In this document: one piece after another, positions 30,131 through 37,027 of the stretch | Position numbering within the stretch: the first letter of the stretch is position 1 | Layout: the number at the start of each line of letters is the position of its first letter | Translations under genes and position numbers: made by a program | NCBI GenBank assembly: GCA_001443485.1 | Contig: LDXQ01000022.1 | Coordinates: 1-37,027 of the forward strand | Source: Candidatus Sysuimicrobiota bacterium CSP1-3 | GTDB lineage: Bacteria; Sysuimicrobiota; Sysuimicrobiia; Sysuimicrobiales; Humicultoraceae | Length of the DNA: 37,027 bases | Direction of reading: 5' to 3' | The notes under the pieces: model-generated | Seen by the model: the letters and a program-made list of their open reading frames with translations, nothing else | The model's database searches: none | What the model was told of the DNA's origin: nothing

Positions 30131-31273
30131 GTGGACTTCCACCTGACCGACGAGCAGCGGCTGATCCACCAGACGGTGCGGGACTTCGCCGCGCGCGAGA
30201 TCCGGCCGCACGCGCGGGAGTGGGACCGCCAGGGGAAATTCCCGCTGGAGCTCGTCCCGCTGCTGGCCGAACTGGGCCTCTGGGGCATGACGGTGCCCGC
30301 CGCGTACGGCGGAGCCGGCCTGGACATGATGAGCATCGCCCTGGCCATCGAGGCCCTGGCCTCGGGCGACGGCGGCATCGCGCTGGCCGTCGCCTCGCAC
30401 AACTCGCTCTGCAGCGGCCACATTGTCCAGTTCGCCAGCGAAGAGCAGAAGCAGCGCTACCTTCCCCAACTGGCCTCGGGACAGGCGCTGGGCGCCTGGT
30501 GTCTGACCGAGCCCGGGGCGGGCAGTGACGCCGGCGCGATTCAGACCCGCGCCGTGCGCCGCGGCGATACCTGGTACATCACCGGGACCAAAGTCTTCGT
30601 CACGCAGGGTTCCATCGGCGGCGTCTACGTCGTGATGGCGGTGACCGATCCGCAGGCGGCGCGGGACGGGATCTCCGCGTTTATCGTGGAGCGGGAGACG
30701 CCCGGCCTGCGCGTGGGGAAGCACGAAGACAAGCTGGGCGTGCGCAGCAGCGACACCGCCGAGGTCGTCTTTGAGGACTGCGAGGTTCCTGAGGAGAACC
30801 TGATCGGCCGCCCCGGCGACGGGTACGGGCAGGCGATGCGCACGTTGGAGAAGGGGCGAATCGGCATCGGCGCCATGGCCGTGGGACTGGGCCGGGCCGC
30901 GCTGGAGGCCAGCGTCCTCTACGCGCGGGAGCGGAAGGCCTTCGGCAAGCCGATCGCCGACCACCAGGCCGTGGCCTTCATGATGGCGGACATGGCCGCC
31001 GAGATCGATGCCGCCTGGCTGCTCGTGGCCCGCGCGGCTGGGCTGGCCGACCAGGGACGACCGTTCCGGCGGGAGGCCTCCATGGCCAAACTCTACGCCT
31101 CCGAAGCGGCGGCCCGCGCGGCGGCGAAGGCGGTGCAGATCCACGGCGGGTACGGTTTCATCAAGGACTACCCGGTGGAGCGCATCTACCGCGACGTGAA
31201 ACTCACGGAGATCGGCGAGGGGACCTCGGAGATCCAGCGAATCATCATCGCCAAATCGGTTCTCGGGGAGTAG
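30131..31273 (+). CDS. Acyl-CoA dehydrogenase
   Basis: The protein has 380 residues from a GTG behind [30 protein letters not shown] and [12 protein letters not shown] are the FAD/substrate motifs. [20 protein letters not shown] followed by [16 protein letters not shown] carries the catalytic base E363. It oxidises acyl-CoA to enoyl-CoA, passing electrons to ETF. The short/branched-chain group fits best and would follow on from the branched-chain-type oxoacid dehydrogenase, but chain length cannot be fixed. The next gene starts 1 bp after its stop. Confidence 0.93.
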   Translation: MDFHLTDEQRLIHQTVRDFAAREIRPHAREWDRQGKFPLELVPLLAELGLWGMTVPAAYGGAGLDMMSIALAIEALASGDGGIALAVASHNSLCSGHIVQFASEEQKQRYLPQLASGQALGAWCLTEPGAGSDAGAIQTRAVRRGDTWYITGTKVFVTQGSIGGVYVVMAVTDPQAARDGISAFIVERETPGLRVGKHEDKLGVRSSDTAEVVFEDCEVPEENLIGRPGDGYGQAMRTLEKGRIGIGAMAVGLGRAALEASVLYARERKAFGKPIADHQAVAFMMADMAAEIDAAWLLVARAAGLADQGRPFRREASMAKLYASEAAARAAAKAVQIHGGYGFIKDYPVERIYRDVKLTEIGEGTSEIQRIIIAKSVLGE

Positions 31274-31274
31274 G

Positions 31275-33143
31275 ATGCCCGGCGCGGCTCCGGAGAGTTT
31301 CCAGGCGCGGCTGGACCGCGGCCCTCTGCTGGCGGATGGGGCCATGGGGACGATGCTCTACGCCCGCGGCGTGCCGTTCGACCAGTGCTTCGACGCGCTC
31401 AACGTCGACCGCCCCGATCTGGTCACGGCCATCCACGGCGAGTACATTGCCGCCGGCGCGGAACTCATCGAGACCAACACCTTCGGGGCCAATCGCTTCA
31501 AACTGAGTCTGCACGGGCTGGAAGATCGGGTGCGCGCGACCAATGTGGCGGGCGCGGCAGCCGCGCGCGCGGCCCGAGAGGCCTCCGGCCGCTGGGTCTG
31601 GATCGCCGGGTCCATCGGGCCGATCGGCCGGCCGCTCGCGCCCCTGGGGACGGTCAAGGCGGGCGAGGCCCGGCAGGCCTTCGCCGCGCAGGCGAAAGCC
31701 CTGGCCGAGGGCGGCGTGGACCTGCTGATCTTCGAGACGTTCAGCGACCTGCACGAACTGACGGAGGGAGTGGCCGCGGCCAAAGAGGTCACCGGCCTGC
31801 CGATCATCGCGCAGATGACCTTCACGCACGAAGGGAAAACGCTGCTCGGCCACACCCCCGCCGAGATCGTCGCCCGCTTGGAGGAACTGGGGGTGGCGGT
31901 CATCGGGGCCAACTGCAGCGTCGGCTCGCAGGGCGTGCTTGAAGTCATGGAGCAGATGGTGCTCGTCAGCCGCACGCCCCTCTCGGCGATGCCGAACGCC
32001 GGGTTCCCTGCCTACGTCAGTGGGCGGATCATCTACTTCTCCGCACCGCAGTACATGGCGGACTACGCCCGCCAGATGGTGGAACTGGGCGTGACCGTGG
32101 TCGGCGGGTGCTGCGGCACGACCCCGGAACATATTCAGGCGATGCGCGAGGTGCTGCGCACCGTCGAATCCCCCCCGCCGCCGCGGCTGCGGCCGCGGGT
32201 GACGGTGCCGGCACCGCCGCCGGTGGCCCGCCCCTCGCCGCCGACCGCCCTCGCCGCGCGGCTGGGACGCCGCTTCGTCCTCACCGTGGAGGTGCTGCCC
32301 CCGCGGGGGACACAGGAGGGACCGGAACTGGAGGCCTGCCAGCTGCTCCGGCAGGCCGGGGCCGACACCATCAACGTCCCGGACAATCCCATGGCCCGCC
32401 TGCGCATGAGCCCGTGGGCGATGTGCCTGCGCATTCAGACGGACGTGCGGATGGAGACGGTCCTGCACTTCACCACCCGCGATCGCAACCTGGTGCGGAT
32501 GCAGTCCGACCTGCTGGCGCTGCACGCCCTGGGGATCCGCAACATCCTGGTCCTGCGCGGCGATCCGCCGCAACTGGGCGACTATCCCAGCGCCACCGCC
32601 GTCTCCGACGTGAAGCCGTCGGGGTTGATCCGGTTGATCAAGCAGTTCAACGAAGGACACGACCTGGCCGGCAACGACCTGGGGCAGGCCACGACCTTCC
32701 TGGTGGGCGCCGCCCTGAACATGGGAGCGCGCGACCTGGATCGGGAACTGCGCGTGCTCGAGCAAAAGCTGCGCGCCGGCGTGGACTTCCTCTGCACCAT
32801 GCCGATCTTCGAGCCGGCGACGCTGGATCGCGTGCTGGACCGCATCGGCCCGCTGCCGGTGCCTCTGCTCGTGGGGATTCTCCCGCTGCACGGGCTGCGG
32901 CACGCGGAGTTCCTGCACAACGAGGTCCCCGGGATGGTGATCCCCTCGGCGCTGCGGGACGCCTTCCGCGCCGCTCCCCGGAACGGTCGCGAAGTGGGCC
33001 TGCGTTTTGCCGAGGCACTGGTGGCGGCGATCCGCCCTCGCGTCCAGGGGCTCTATCTGATCCCCTCGTTCGGCCGGTACGACCGGGTGCTGCACCTGGT
33101 GCAGACGCTGCGGAAGGAGACACCCGCGCCCACCGACCCGTGA
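31275..33143 (+). CDS. Fused homocysteine S-methyltransferase / methylenetetrahydrofolate reductase
   Basis: The protein has 622 residues. Residues about 10-290 are the homocysteine methyltransferase barrel with zinc ligands C214 (GANCSVGSQG) and C279/C280 (GGCCGTTPEH). A Pro-rich linker at about 297-325 joins it to an MTHFR domain (about 330-615: FVLTVEVLPPRGTQEGPELE, NILVLRGDPPQLGDYPSATA, FLVGAALNMG). The MTHFR half makes methyl-THF; the first half methylates homocysteine. The fusion is known in several Gram-positive-related lineages. The N-terminal half lacks the cobalamin domains of MetH; how the methyl group passes is therefore not shown here. Confidence 0.94.
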   Translation: MPGAAPESFQARLDRGPLLADGAMGTMLYARGVPFDQCFDALNVDRPDLVTAIHGEYIAAGAELIETNTFGANRFKLSLHGLEDRVRATNVAGAAAARAAREASGRWVWIAGSIGPIGRPLAPLGTVKAGEARQAFAAQAKALAEGGVDLLIFETFSDLHELTEGVAAAKEVTGLPIIAQMTFTHEGKTLLGHTPAEIVARLEELGVAVIGANCSVGSQGVLEVMEQMVLVSRTPLSAMPNAGFPAYVSGRIIYFSAPQYMADYARQMVELGVTVVGGCCGTTPEHIQAMREVLRTVESPPPPRLRPRVTVPAPPPVARPSPPTALAARLGRRFVLTVEVLPPRGTQEGPELEACQLLRQAGADTINVPDNPMARLRMSPWAMCLRIQTDVRMETVLHFTTRDRNLVRMQSDLLALHALGIRNILVLRGDPPQLGDYPSATAVSDVKPSGLIRLIKQFNEGHDLAGNDLGQATTFLVGAALNMGARDLDRELRVLEQKLRAGVDFLCTMPIFEPATLDRVLDRIGPLPVPLLVGILPLHGLRHAEFLHNEVPGMVIPSALRDAFRAAPRNGREVGLRFAEALVAAIRPRVQGLYLIPSFGRYDRVLHLVQTLRKETPAPTDP

Positions 33144-33835
33144 CCCGTCCCATCCGTGTAGAAAAGCAGCGCACCATCCGCGCCTCCCAGCAGCGCGTCT
33201 ACCAGCTGCTCAGCCGCGTGGAAGGTCTCCCCCGCTACGCCGACCTCTGGCTGGCCGTGGATGTCCTGGAACACGCCGGCGGGCAGGTGGTGGCGGAGTT
33301 CCGCGGCTACTTCGGCGGGCTGCCGGTCGATTCTGTGCAGCGGGTGAGCCTGCGGCCGCCGGTGCGGCTGGAGTTCCGCCAGCTGCGGGGGACGTTCAAG
33401 GCCCTGCGCGGCGAGTACGTCATCGAGCAGGAAGGGCAGGGCTCGCGGCTGACCGCGCGCATGGAGGTCGACGCGGGGATTCCGATCCTGGATGAGCAGG
33501 TGGTCCGGATGGTGCTAAGTACCGCCCTCGACCGCACGCTGGCCAAGGTCAAGGATGCCGCCGAACGCGACCTGCCCCGCCTGGTGCCCGCGAAGCGGCC
33601 CGCGCCGGTCGCCCTGCCCTCCGAACGCGTCGTAAGCGCTGAGGAAACCACACCGGAGGTCGAGGAGTCTCCGGCGGTCGTCGAACCTGAAGCGCCCGCG
33701 CAACCGGCACCGGTCGTTCCCGCCGCATCGCCGTCCACGGAACAGCGCCGTCCCGGGCGCCGCCGCCGGCGCCGCCGCCACCGCCGCCGGCCGGGAGGGC
33801 CACCGCCGGATCGCGGCGGCACCCCGCCGCAGTGA
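33140..33835 (+). CDS. SRPBCC (START-like) protein with Arg/His-rich tail
   Basis: The protein has 231 residues from a GTG in a GTGA overlap with the preceding gene. Residues about 8-145 (EKQRTIRASQQRVYQLLSRV, GLPRYADLWLAVDVLEH, VDSVQRVSLRPPVRLEFRQL) are a polyketide-cyclase/START-like fold. Residues about 150-205 are a Pro/Ala/Glu linker. The last about 27 residues are almost pure Arg/His/Pro (RRPGRRRRRRRHRRRPGGPP), which would bind nucleic acid or polyanions. Its role is unknown. The frame is open far upstream, but only as the shadow of the methyltransferase/reductase gene. Confidence 0.82.
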   Translation: MTRPIRVEKQRTIRASQQRVYQLLSRVEGLPRYADLWLAVDVLEHAGGQVVAEFRGYFGGLPVDSVQRVSLRPPVRLEFRQLRGTFKALRGEYVIEQEGQGSRLTARMEVDAGIPILDEQVVRMVLSTALDRTLAKVKDAAERDLPRLVPAKRPAPVALPSERVVSAEETTPEVEESPAVVEPEAPAQPAPVVPAASPSTEQRRPGRRRRRRRHRRRPGGPPPDRGGTPPQ

Positions 33836-33878
33836 GAATCGCCGGCAGCGTCCCCACCCGCTCGCAGGGGGTGCCGCG

Positions 33879-34220
33879 ATGAGCCCCCGCATGGTCACGC
33901 CGGTCGAGATCGGCAGCGTTGTCGAGCCGGTGCTGCGCATCGTCTGGTCGGACGGCCATCACTCCGTGTATGGATGGCGGTCGTTGCGGTTGCACTGTCC
34001 GTGCGCGGCGTGCAAGGGGGAGTGGACCGTCCGCCGGCACCTGGATCCGGCGTCCGTTCCGGAGAACGTCCGGGCGCTGCGGATCGAGCGGGTGGGTGCG
34101 TACGCCCTCCGTCCCGTCTGGACGGACGGCCACAGCACCGGCATCTACACCTTCCCCAACCTGCGGCACGAGATCTGCGAGTGCGACGAGTGCACCGCCC
34201 GCCGCGCCGCCGGCGGCTGA
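33879..34220 (+). CDS. DUF971 family protein
   Basis: The protein has 113 residues. VLRIVWSDGHHSVYGWRSLR and VGAYALRPVWTDGHSTGIYT are the paired WxDGH motifs of DUF971, related to the N-terminal domain of gamma-butyrobetaine hydroxylases. Cysteines in CPCAACKGE and CECDECTA likely bind zinc or an iron-sulfur cluster. DUF971 genes often sit next to Mrp/ApbC-type ATPase genes, as here (70 bp upstream of it), which suggests a part in Fe-S metabolism. Confidence 0.9.
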   Translation: MSPRMVTPVEIGSVVEPVLRIVWSDGHHSVYGWRSLRLHCPCAACKGEWTVRRHLDPASVPENVRALRIERVGAYALRPVWTDGHSTGIYTFPNLRHEICECDECTARRAAGG

Positions 34221-34290
34221 ACGCCTGTTCTGCCGCGCCATCCGGCCTGTGCTACTATGAAGCCGAACCTGCCACCGGGAGGACCCATCC

Positions 34291-35397
34291 GTGACCGCTA
34301 ACCCGCAGATCAGCCGCGAGCAGGTGCTGGCGGCCCTCCGCGACGTTCAGGACCCCGAACTGCACAAGAGCATCGTCGAGCTGGACATGGTCAAAGACAT
34401 CCAGATCCGCGACGGCGTCGTCTCGGTGGAAGCCCTGCTCACCATTGGCGGCTGCCCGCTGCGGGACACGATTCAGTCCTCCATCGAGGAGCAGATCCGG
34501 CAACTGCCCGGCGTGCGCGGCGTGCAGGTCCAGCTCGGGGTGATGACCCAGGAGCAGCGACAGACGCTGATTACCAAACTGCGGGGCGGCGAGGTCAGCC
34601 CCATGCACCGCTCGTCTTTTCTCACCGCCGACTCCCCGACGCGGATCATCGTCGTCGCCAGCGGGAAGGGAGGCGTGGGCAAGTCCACCGTCACGGTGAA
34701 CCTGGCCGTGGCCCTGCGTCGGCTGGGGCACCGCGTCGGCATCATCGACGCGGACGTCTACGGCTTCTCCATTCCGCGCATGCTGGGTTTAACCGGCCAA
34801 CCGACCATGGTCGACCAGATGATCATCCCGCTGGAGAAAGACGGCATCCGCGTGATGTCCATCGGCTTCCTGCTGCCTAACGAAGGCGAGGCGGTGATCT
34901 GGCGCGGGCCGATGCTGCACAAAACCCTCACCACGTTCATCGGCGAGGTGCACTGGGGCGACGACCTGGAATATCTCCTGATCGACCTGCCGCCGGGTAC
35001 CGGCGACGTCTCCATCACTATCGCGCAGACCTTGCCGCAGGCCCCCATGGTCATTGTGACGACGCCGCAACTCGCCGCGGTGAATGTGGCGCAGCGCGCC
35101 GCACGCATGGCGGAGAAAGTGAACATGGAGGTGCTGGGCATCATCGAGAACATGTCCTGGTTCCAGGCGTCGCCGGCTGATCCGCCCGTCTACATCTTCG
35201 GCCGGGGCGGCGGGCTGCGCCTGGCGGAACTGCTGGGCGTGCCGCTGCTGGGGGAGATCCCGCTCGACCCCGCCATCCGCGAGGGGAGCGACACGGGGGA
35301 GCCCATCGTGACCTCCCATCCCGACAGCCCGGCCGGTCGGGTCTTCCGGCAGGTGGCGGCGCGCCTTGTCGAGCGGTTGCCCATGAAAGTGGGCTAG
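34291..35397 (+). CDS. Mrp/ApbC-type P-loop Fe-S carrier ATPase
   Basis: The protein has 368 residues from a GTG with GGGAGG upstream. Residues about 5-85 are a MIP18/DUF59 domain (ALRDVQDPELHKSIVELDMV, GGCPLRDTI). Residues about 110-360 are the Mrp/NBP35 ATPase with deviant P-loop GKGGVGKST (125-133), IIDADVYGFSIPRMLG, and LIDLPPGTGDVSIT. The segment after GIIENMSWFQ reads ASPADPP, where classic Mrp/ApbC has a CxxC that bridges the cluster at the dimer interface. This copy therefore lacks those two cysteines. It probably still delivers or regulates Fe-S clusters, but by another ligand set or partner such as DUF971. Confidence 0.92.
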   Translation: MTANPQISREQVLAALRDVQDPELHKSIVELDMVKDIQIRDGVVSVEALLTIGGCPLRDTIQSSIEEQIRQLPGVRGVQVQLGVMTQEQRQTLITKLRGGEVSPMHRSSFLTADSPTRIIVVASGKGGVGKSTVTVNLAVALRRLGHRVGIIDADVYGFSIPRMLGLTGQPTMVDQMIIPLEKDGIRVMSIGFLLPNEGEAVIWRGPMLHKTLTTFIGEVHWGDDLEYLLIDLPPGTGDVSITIAQTLPQAPMVIVTTPQLAAVNVAQRAARMAEKVNMEVLGIIENMSWFQASPADPPVYIFGRGGGLRLAELLGVPLLGEIPLDPAIREGSDTGEPIVTSHPDSPAGRVFRQVAARLVERLPMKVG

Positions 35398-35425
35398 GGA
35401 GAGGGCGAGAGGAAGAGGTGGTCGG

Positions 35426-36922
35426 ATGAGCGCGGTGGAGGTGGCAACCTACAAGAACTACGTCGACGGGACGTGGGTCCCCGCCCGGTCGGCTCAGGTG
35501 ATGGAATCGCTTAACCCGGCGACCGGTGAGGTGCTCGGGCTGGTGCCGAAGTCGGGGCCGGAGGACGTCGAGGCCGCGGTGCAGGCGGCCGCCCGCGCCT
35601 ACCAGTCCTGGCGCAAGGTGCCCGCGCCGCGGCGCGCCGAGATCCTGTTCCGCGTCGCCGAGCTGATCCTCCAGCGCAAGGAAGACCTGGCCCGGCTGAT
35701 GACGCAGGAGATGGGCAAGGTCCTCCCGGAGACGCGGGGCGATGTGCAGGAAGCGATCGACATGGCCTACTTCATCGCCGGGGAGGGGCGGCGGCTGCAC
35801 GGGTACACGGCCCCCAGCGAGATGCCGCACAAGGCCGCCTACTGCGTGCGCGCACCACTGGGTGTGGTCGGCGTGATCACCCCCTGGAACTTTCCGATGG
35901 CCATCCCCTCCTGGAAGATCCTGCCCGCGCTGGTCTGCGGGAACACGGTGGTCTTCAAGCCGGCCTCGTACACGCCGCTGCTCGGGCTGAAGTTCGTGGA
36001 GATCTTCGAGGAGGCCGGGCTGCCGCCCGGCGTGCTGAACATCGTCACCGGTCCCGGCGGCGCGGCGGGTGATGCCCTGGTGGCGCACCCGCAGGTGCGG
36101 GTGATCTCTTTCACCGGGTCCACCGAGACCGGGCTGCGCCTGGCGGAGAAGTGCGCCCGCCTGGGGAAGCGCGTCTCCCTGGAAATGGGCGGCAAGAACG
36201 CCGCCATCGTCATGCCGGACGCGGATCTCGGTCTGGCCACCGACGCCCTGGTCTGGAGCGCCTTCGGCACCACGGGGCAGCGCTGCACCGCCTGCAGCCG
36301 CATCATCGTGCACCGCGACGCCAGGGCCGAGCTCACGGAGCGGTTGGTGGAGCGGGCGCGGCGCCTGCGCCTGGGGGACGGGCTGCGGCCGGACACCGAC
36401 GTCGGGCCGGTCGTCAGCGAGTCCCAGCTGCAGCGCGTGCACGAGTACGTGGAGATCGGGAAGCGGGAGGGCGCCCGTCTCCTCACCGGCGGGACGCGCG
36501 TCGCCGACGGCGCGCTGGCCCGCGGCTACTTCTACGCGCCGACCATCTTCGACAGCGTACGGCCGGGGATGCGCATCGAGCAGGAGGAGATTTTTGGGCC
36601 GGTCACCGACCTGATCGAAGCGGACTCGCTGGAGCGGGCGGTGGCGATCCTCAACGGCACCCCCTACGGATTATCCGCCTCGATCTTCACCCGCGACATC
36701 AACGCGGCGATGGAGGCGATCGACGACATCGAGACGGGCATCGTCTATGTCAACCACGGCACTATCGGGGCGGAGGTGCACCTGCCGTTCGGCGGCACCA
36801 AGAACACCGGCAACGGCCACCGGGAGGGCGGGACGCAGGTCCTGGACGTCTTCAGCGAGTGGAAGGCCGTCTACATCGACTTCAGCGGGCGGTTGCAGCG
36901 GGCGCAGATCGACCGGGAGTAG
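35426..36922 (+). CDS. NAD(P)-dependent aldehyde dehydrogenase
   Basis: The protein has 498 residues. GVVGVITPWNFPMAIPSWKI is the cofactor-binding block, FTGSTETGLRLAEK the Rossmann GxTxxG motif, LEMGGKNAAIVMPDADL carries general base E253, and FGTTGQRCTACSRIIVH the nucleophile C287. ALDH-superfamily members with this pattern oxidise semialdehydes or dicarboxylate-derived aldehydes to acids; the exact substrate cannot be set. It starts 28 bp after the Mrp-type gene. Confidence 0.94.
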   Translation: MSAVEVATYKNYVDGTWVPARSAQVMESLNPATGEVLGLVPKSGPEDVEAAVQAAARAYQSWRKVPAPRRAEILFRVAELILQRKEDLARLMTQEMGKVLPETRGDVQEAIDMAYFIAGEGRRLHGYTAPSEMPHKAAYCVRAPLGVVGVITPWNFPMAIPSWKILPALVCGNTVVFKPASYTPLLGLKFVEIFEEAGLPPGVLNIVTGPGGAAGDALVAHPQVRVISFTGSTETGLRLAEKCARLGKRVSLEMGGKNAAIVMPDADLGLATDALVWSAFGTTGQRCTACSRIIVHRDARAELTERLVERARRLRLGDGLRPDTDVGPVVSESQLQRVHEYVEIGKREGARLLTGGTRVADGALARGYFYAPTIFDSVRPGMRIEQEEIFGPVTDLIEADSLERAVAILNGTPYGLSASIFTRDINAAMEAIDDIETGIVYVNHGTIGAEVHLPFGGTKNTGNGHREGGTQVLDVFSEWKAVYIDFSGRLQRAQIDRE

Positions 36923-36930
36923 GGTGGACA

Positions 36931-37027
36931 GTGCGCCGCCTCGCTTCCCCCGCGGCTCTGCTGGTGGTGCTGTGCCTGGTGCTGTCGGCGGGTGGGACGG
37001 CCGCCGCGGCGGGCGCAGCCATCACCA
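36931..37027 (+). CDS. N-terminus of a secreted protein (truncated by window end)
   Basis: From a GTG at 36931, with AGGGTGG just upstream, the frame reads MRRLASPAALLVVLCLVLSA then GGTAAAAGAAIT to the window end. This is a basic start, a hydrophobic core and an Ala-rich cleavage region, a typical Sec signal peptide. Nothing of the mature protein is visible. Confidence 0.6.
   Translation, partial: MRRLASPAALLVVLCLVLSAGGTAAAAGAAIT

Noticed and set aside
31245-33095. A 616-codon minus-strand frame opposite the methyltransferase/reductase gene, and a similar one at 13220-14857
   Set aside because: Low-complexity composition and complete overlap with conserved genes mark both as codon-bias shadows.
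32108-33139. Upstream extension of the SRPBCC gene frame
   Set aside because: The extension is an out-of-frame reading of the MTHFR domain. The GTG at 33140 with stop-start overlap is the natural start.

Overview
This is a high-G+C bacterial chromosomal window. It is dense in toxin-antitoxin (TA) and small defence-type genes on its left side (about 0.3-10.2 kb) and carries a mostly co-oriented metabolic block on its right side (10.3-37 kb). There is no rRNA, tRNA, CRISPR array or transposase. The gene set is complex I subunits, a multi-membrane-span Mo-cofactor protein, a lipoylated 2-oxoacid dehydrogenase with its own lipoyl synthase, a fused homocysteine methyltransferase/MTHFR, DUF2203, DUF971, and many PIN, MazF and HicAB modules. 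This suggests a free-living, respiring, probably uncultured Terrabacteria-type lineage (Armatimonadota, CSP1-3/Sysuimicrobiota or Chloroflexota-like). That placement is inference and weak.

Layout. 1-270: tail of a TPR-like protein. 375-7156: a Uma2 nuclease, Phd/VapC, a lone HicB, VapC/Phd on the minus strand, a secreted NHL-propeller protein, Phd plus a frameshifted MazF, an AbrB-type antitoxin, and HicA/HicB. Degraded pieces lie between them: two DUF2283 remnants, the 3' end of an XRE gene, and a 55-bp copy of a small-gene leader. 7355-10213: an AAA/DUF4143 ATPase behind twin palindromes, a 53-residue truncated conserved small protein, an XRE regulator, and an EVE-like/putative-nuclease fusion. 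10317-13143: nuoB-nuoD-nuoI-nuoC, in an unusual order and without the other complex I subunits. 13154-15176: a polytopic sulfite-oxidase-fold protein with an internal twin-arginine motif, then DUF2203. 15239-15804: RHH/MazF.

15864-22270: lpd, E1-alpha, E1-beta, [DUF433/DUF5615 TA], E2, lipA. Apart from the TA insertion this is one complete 2-oxoacid dehydrogenase cluster with its lipoylation enzyme. 22392-23062: Phd/VapC. 23150-26858: a MoeZ-like ThiF-rhodanese protein, two tandem zinc MDR dehydrogenases and a cupin. 26989-27695: Phd/VapC. 27785-28495: an IscA-type and an Nfu-type Fe-S assembly protein, closed by a strong terminator. 28585-36922: RtcB RNA ligase, acyl-CoA dehydrogenase, fused homocysteine methyltransferase/MTHFR, an SRPBCC protein with an Arg/His-rich tail, DUF971, an Mrp-type ATPase and an aldehyde dehydrogenase. 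The window ends in the signal peptide of another secreted protein.

Several parts fit together. The Fe-S carriers (IscA, Nfu, Mrp) would serve NuoB/NuoI and LipA. LipA would lipoylate E2. The MoeZ-like protein could supply sulfur for the Mo cofactor of the sulfite-oxidase-fold protein. The TA modules sit between operons and, in one case, inside one. The most unusual items are the EVE-like/nuclease protein, the Sec-plus-Tat style molybdoenzyme beside the reordered nuo cluster, the truncated small gene with its leader copied 5.5 kb away, and the perfect N5-spaced palindromes over TA promoters.
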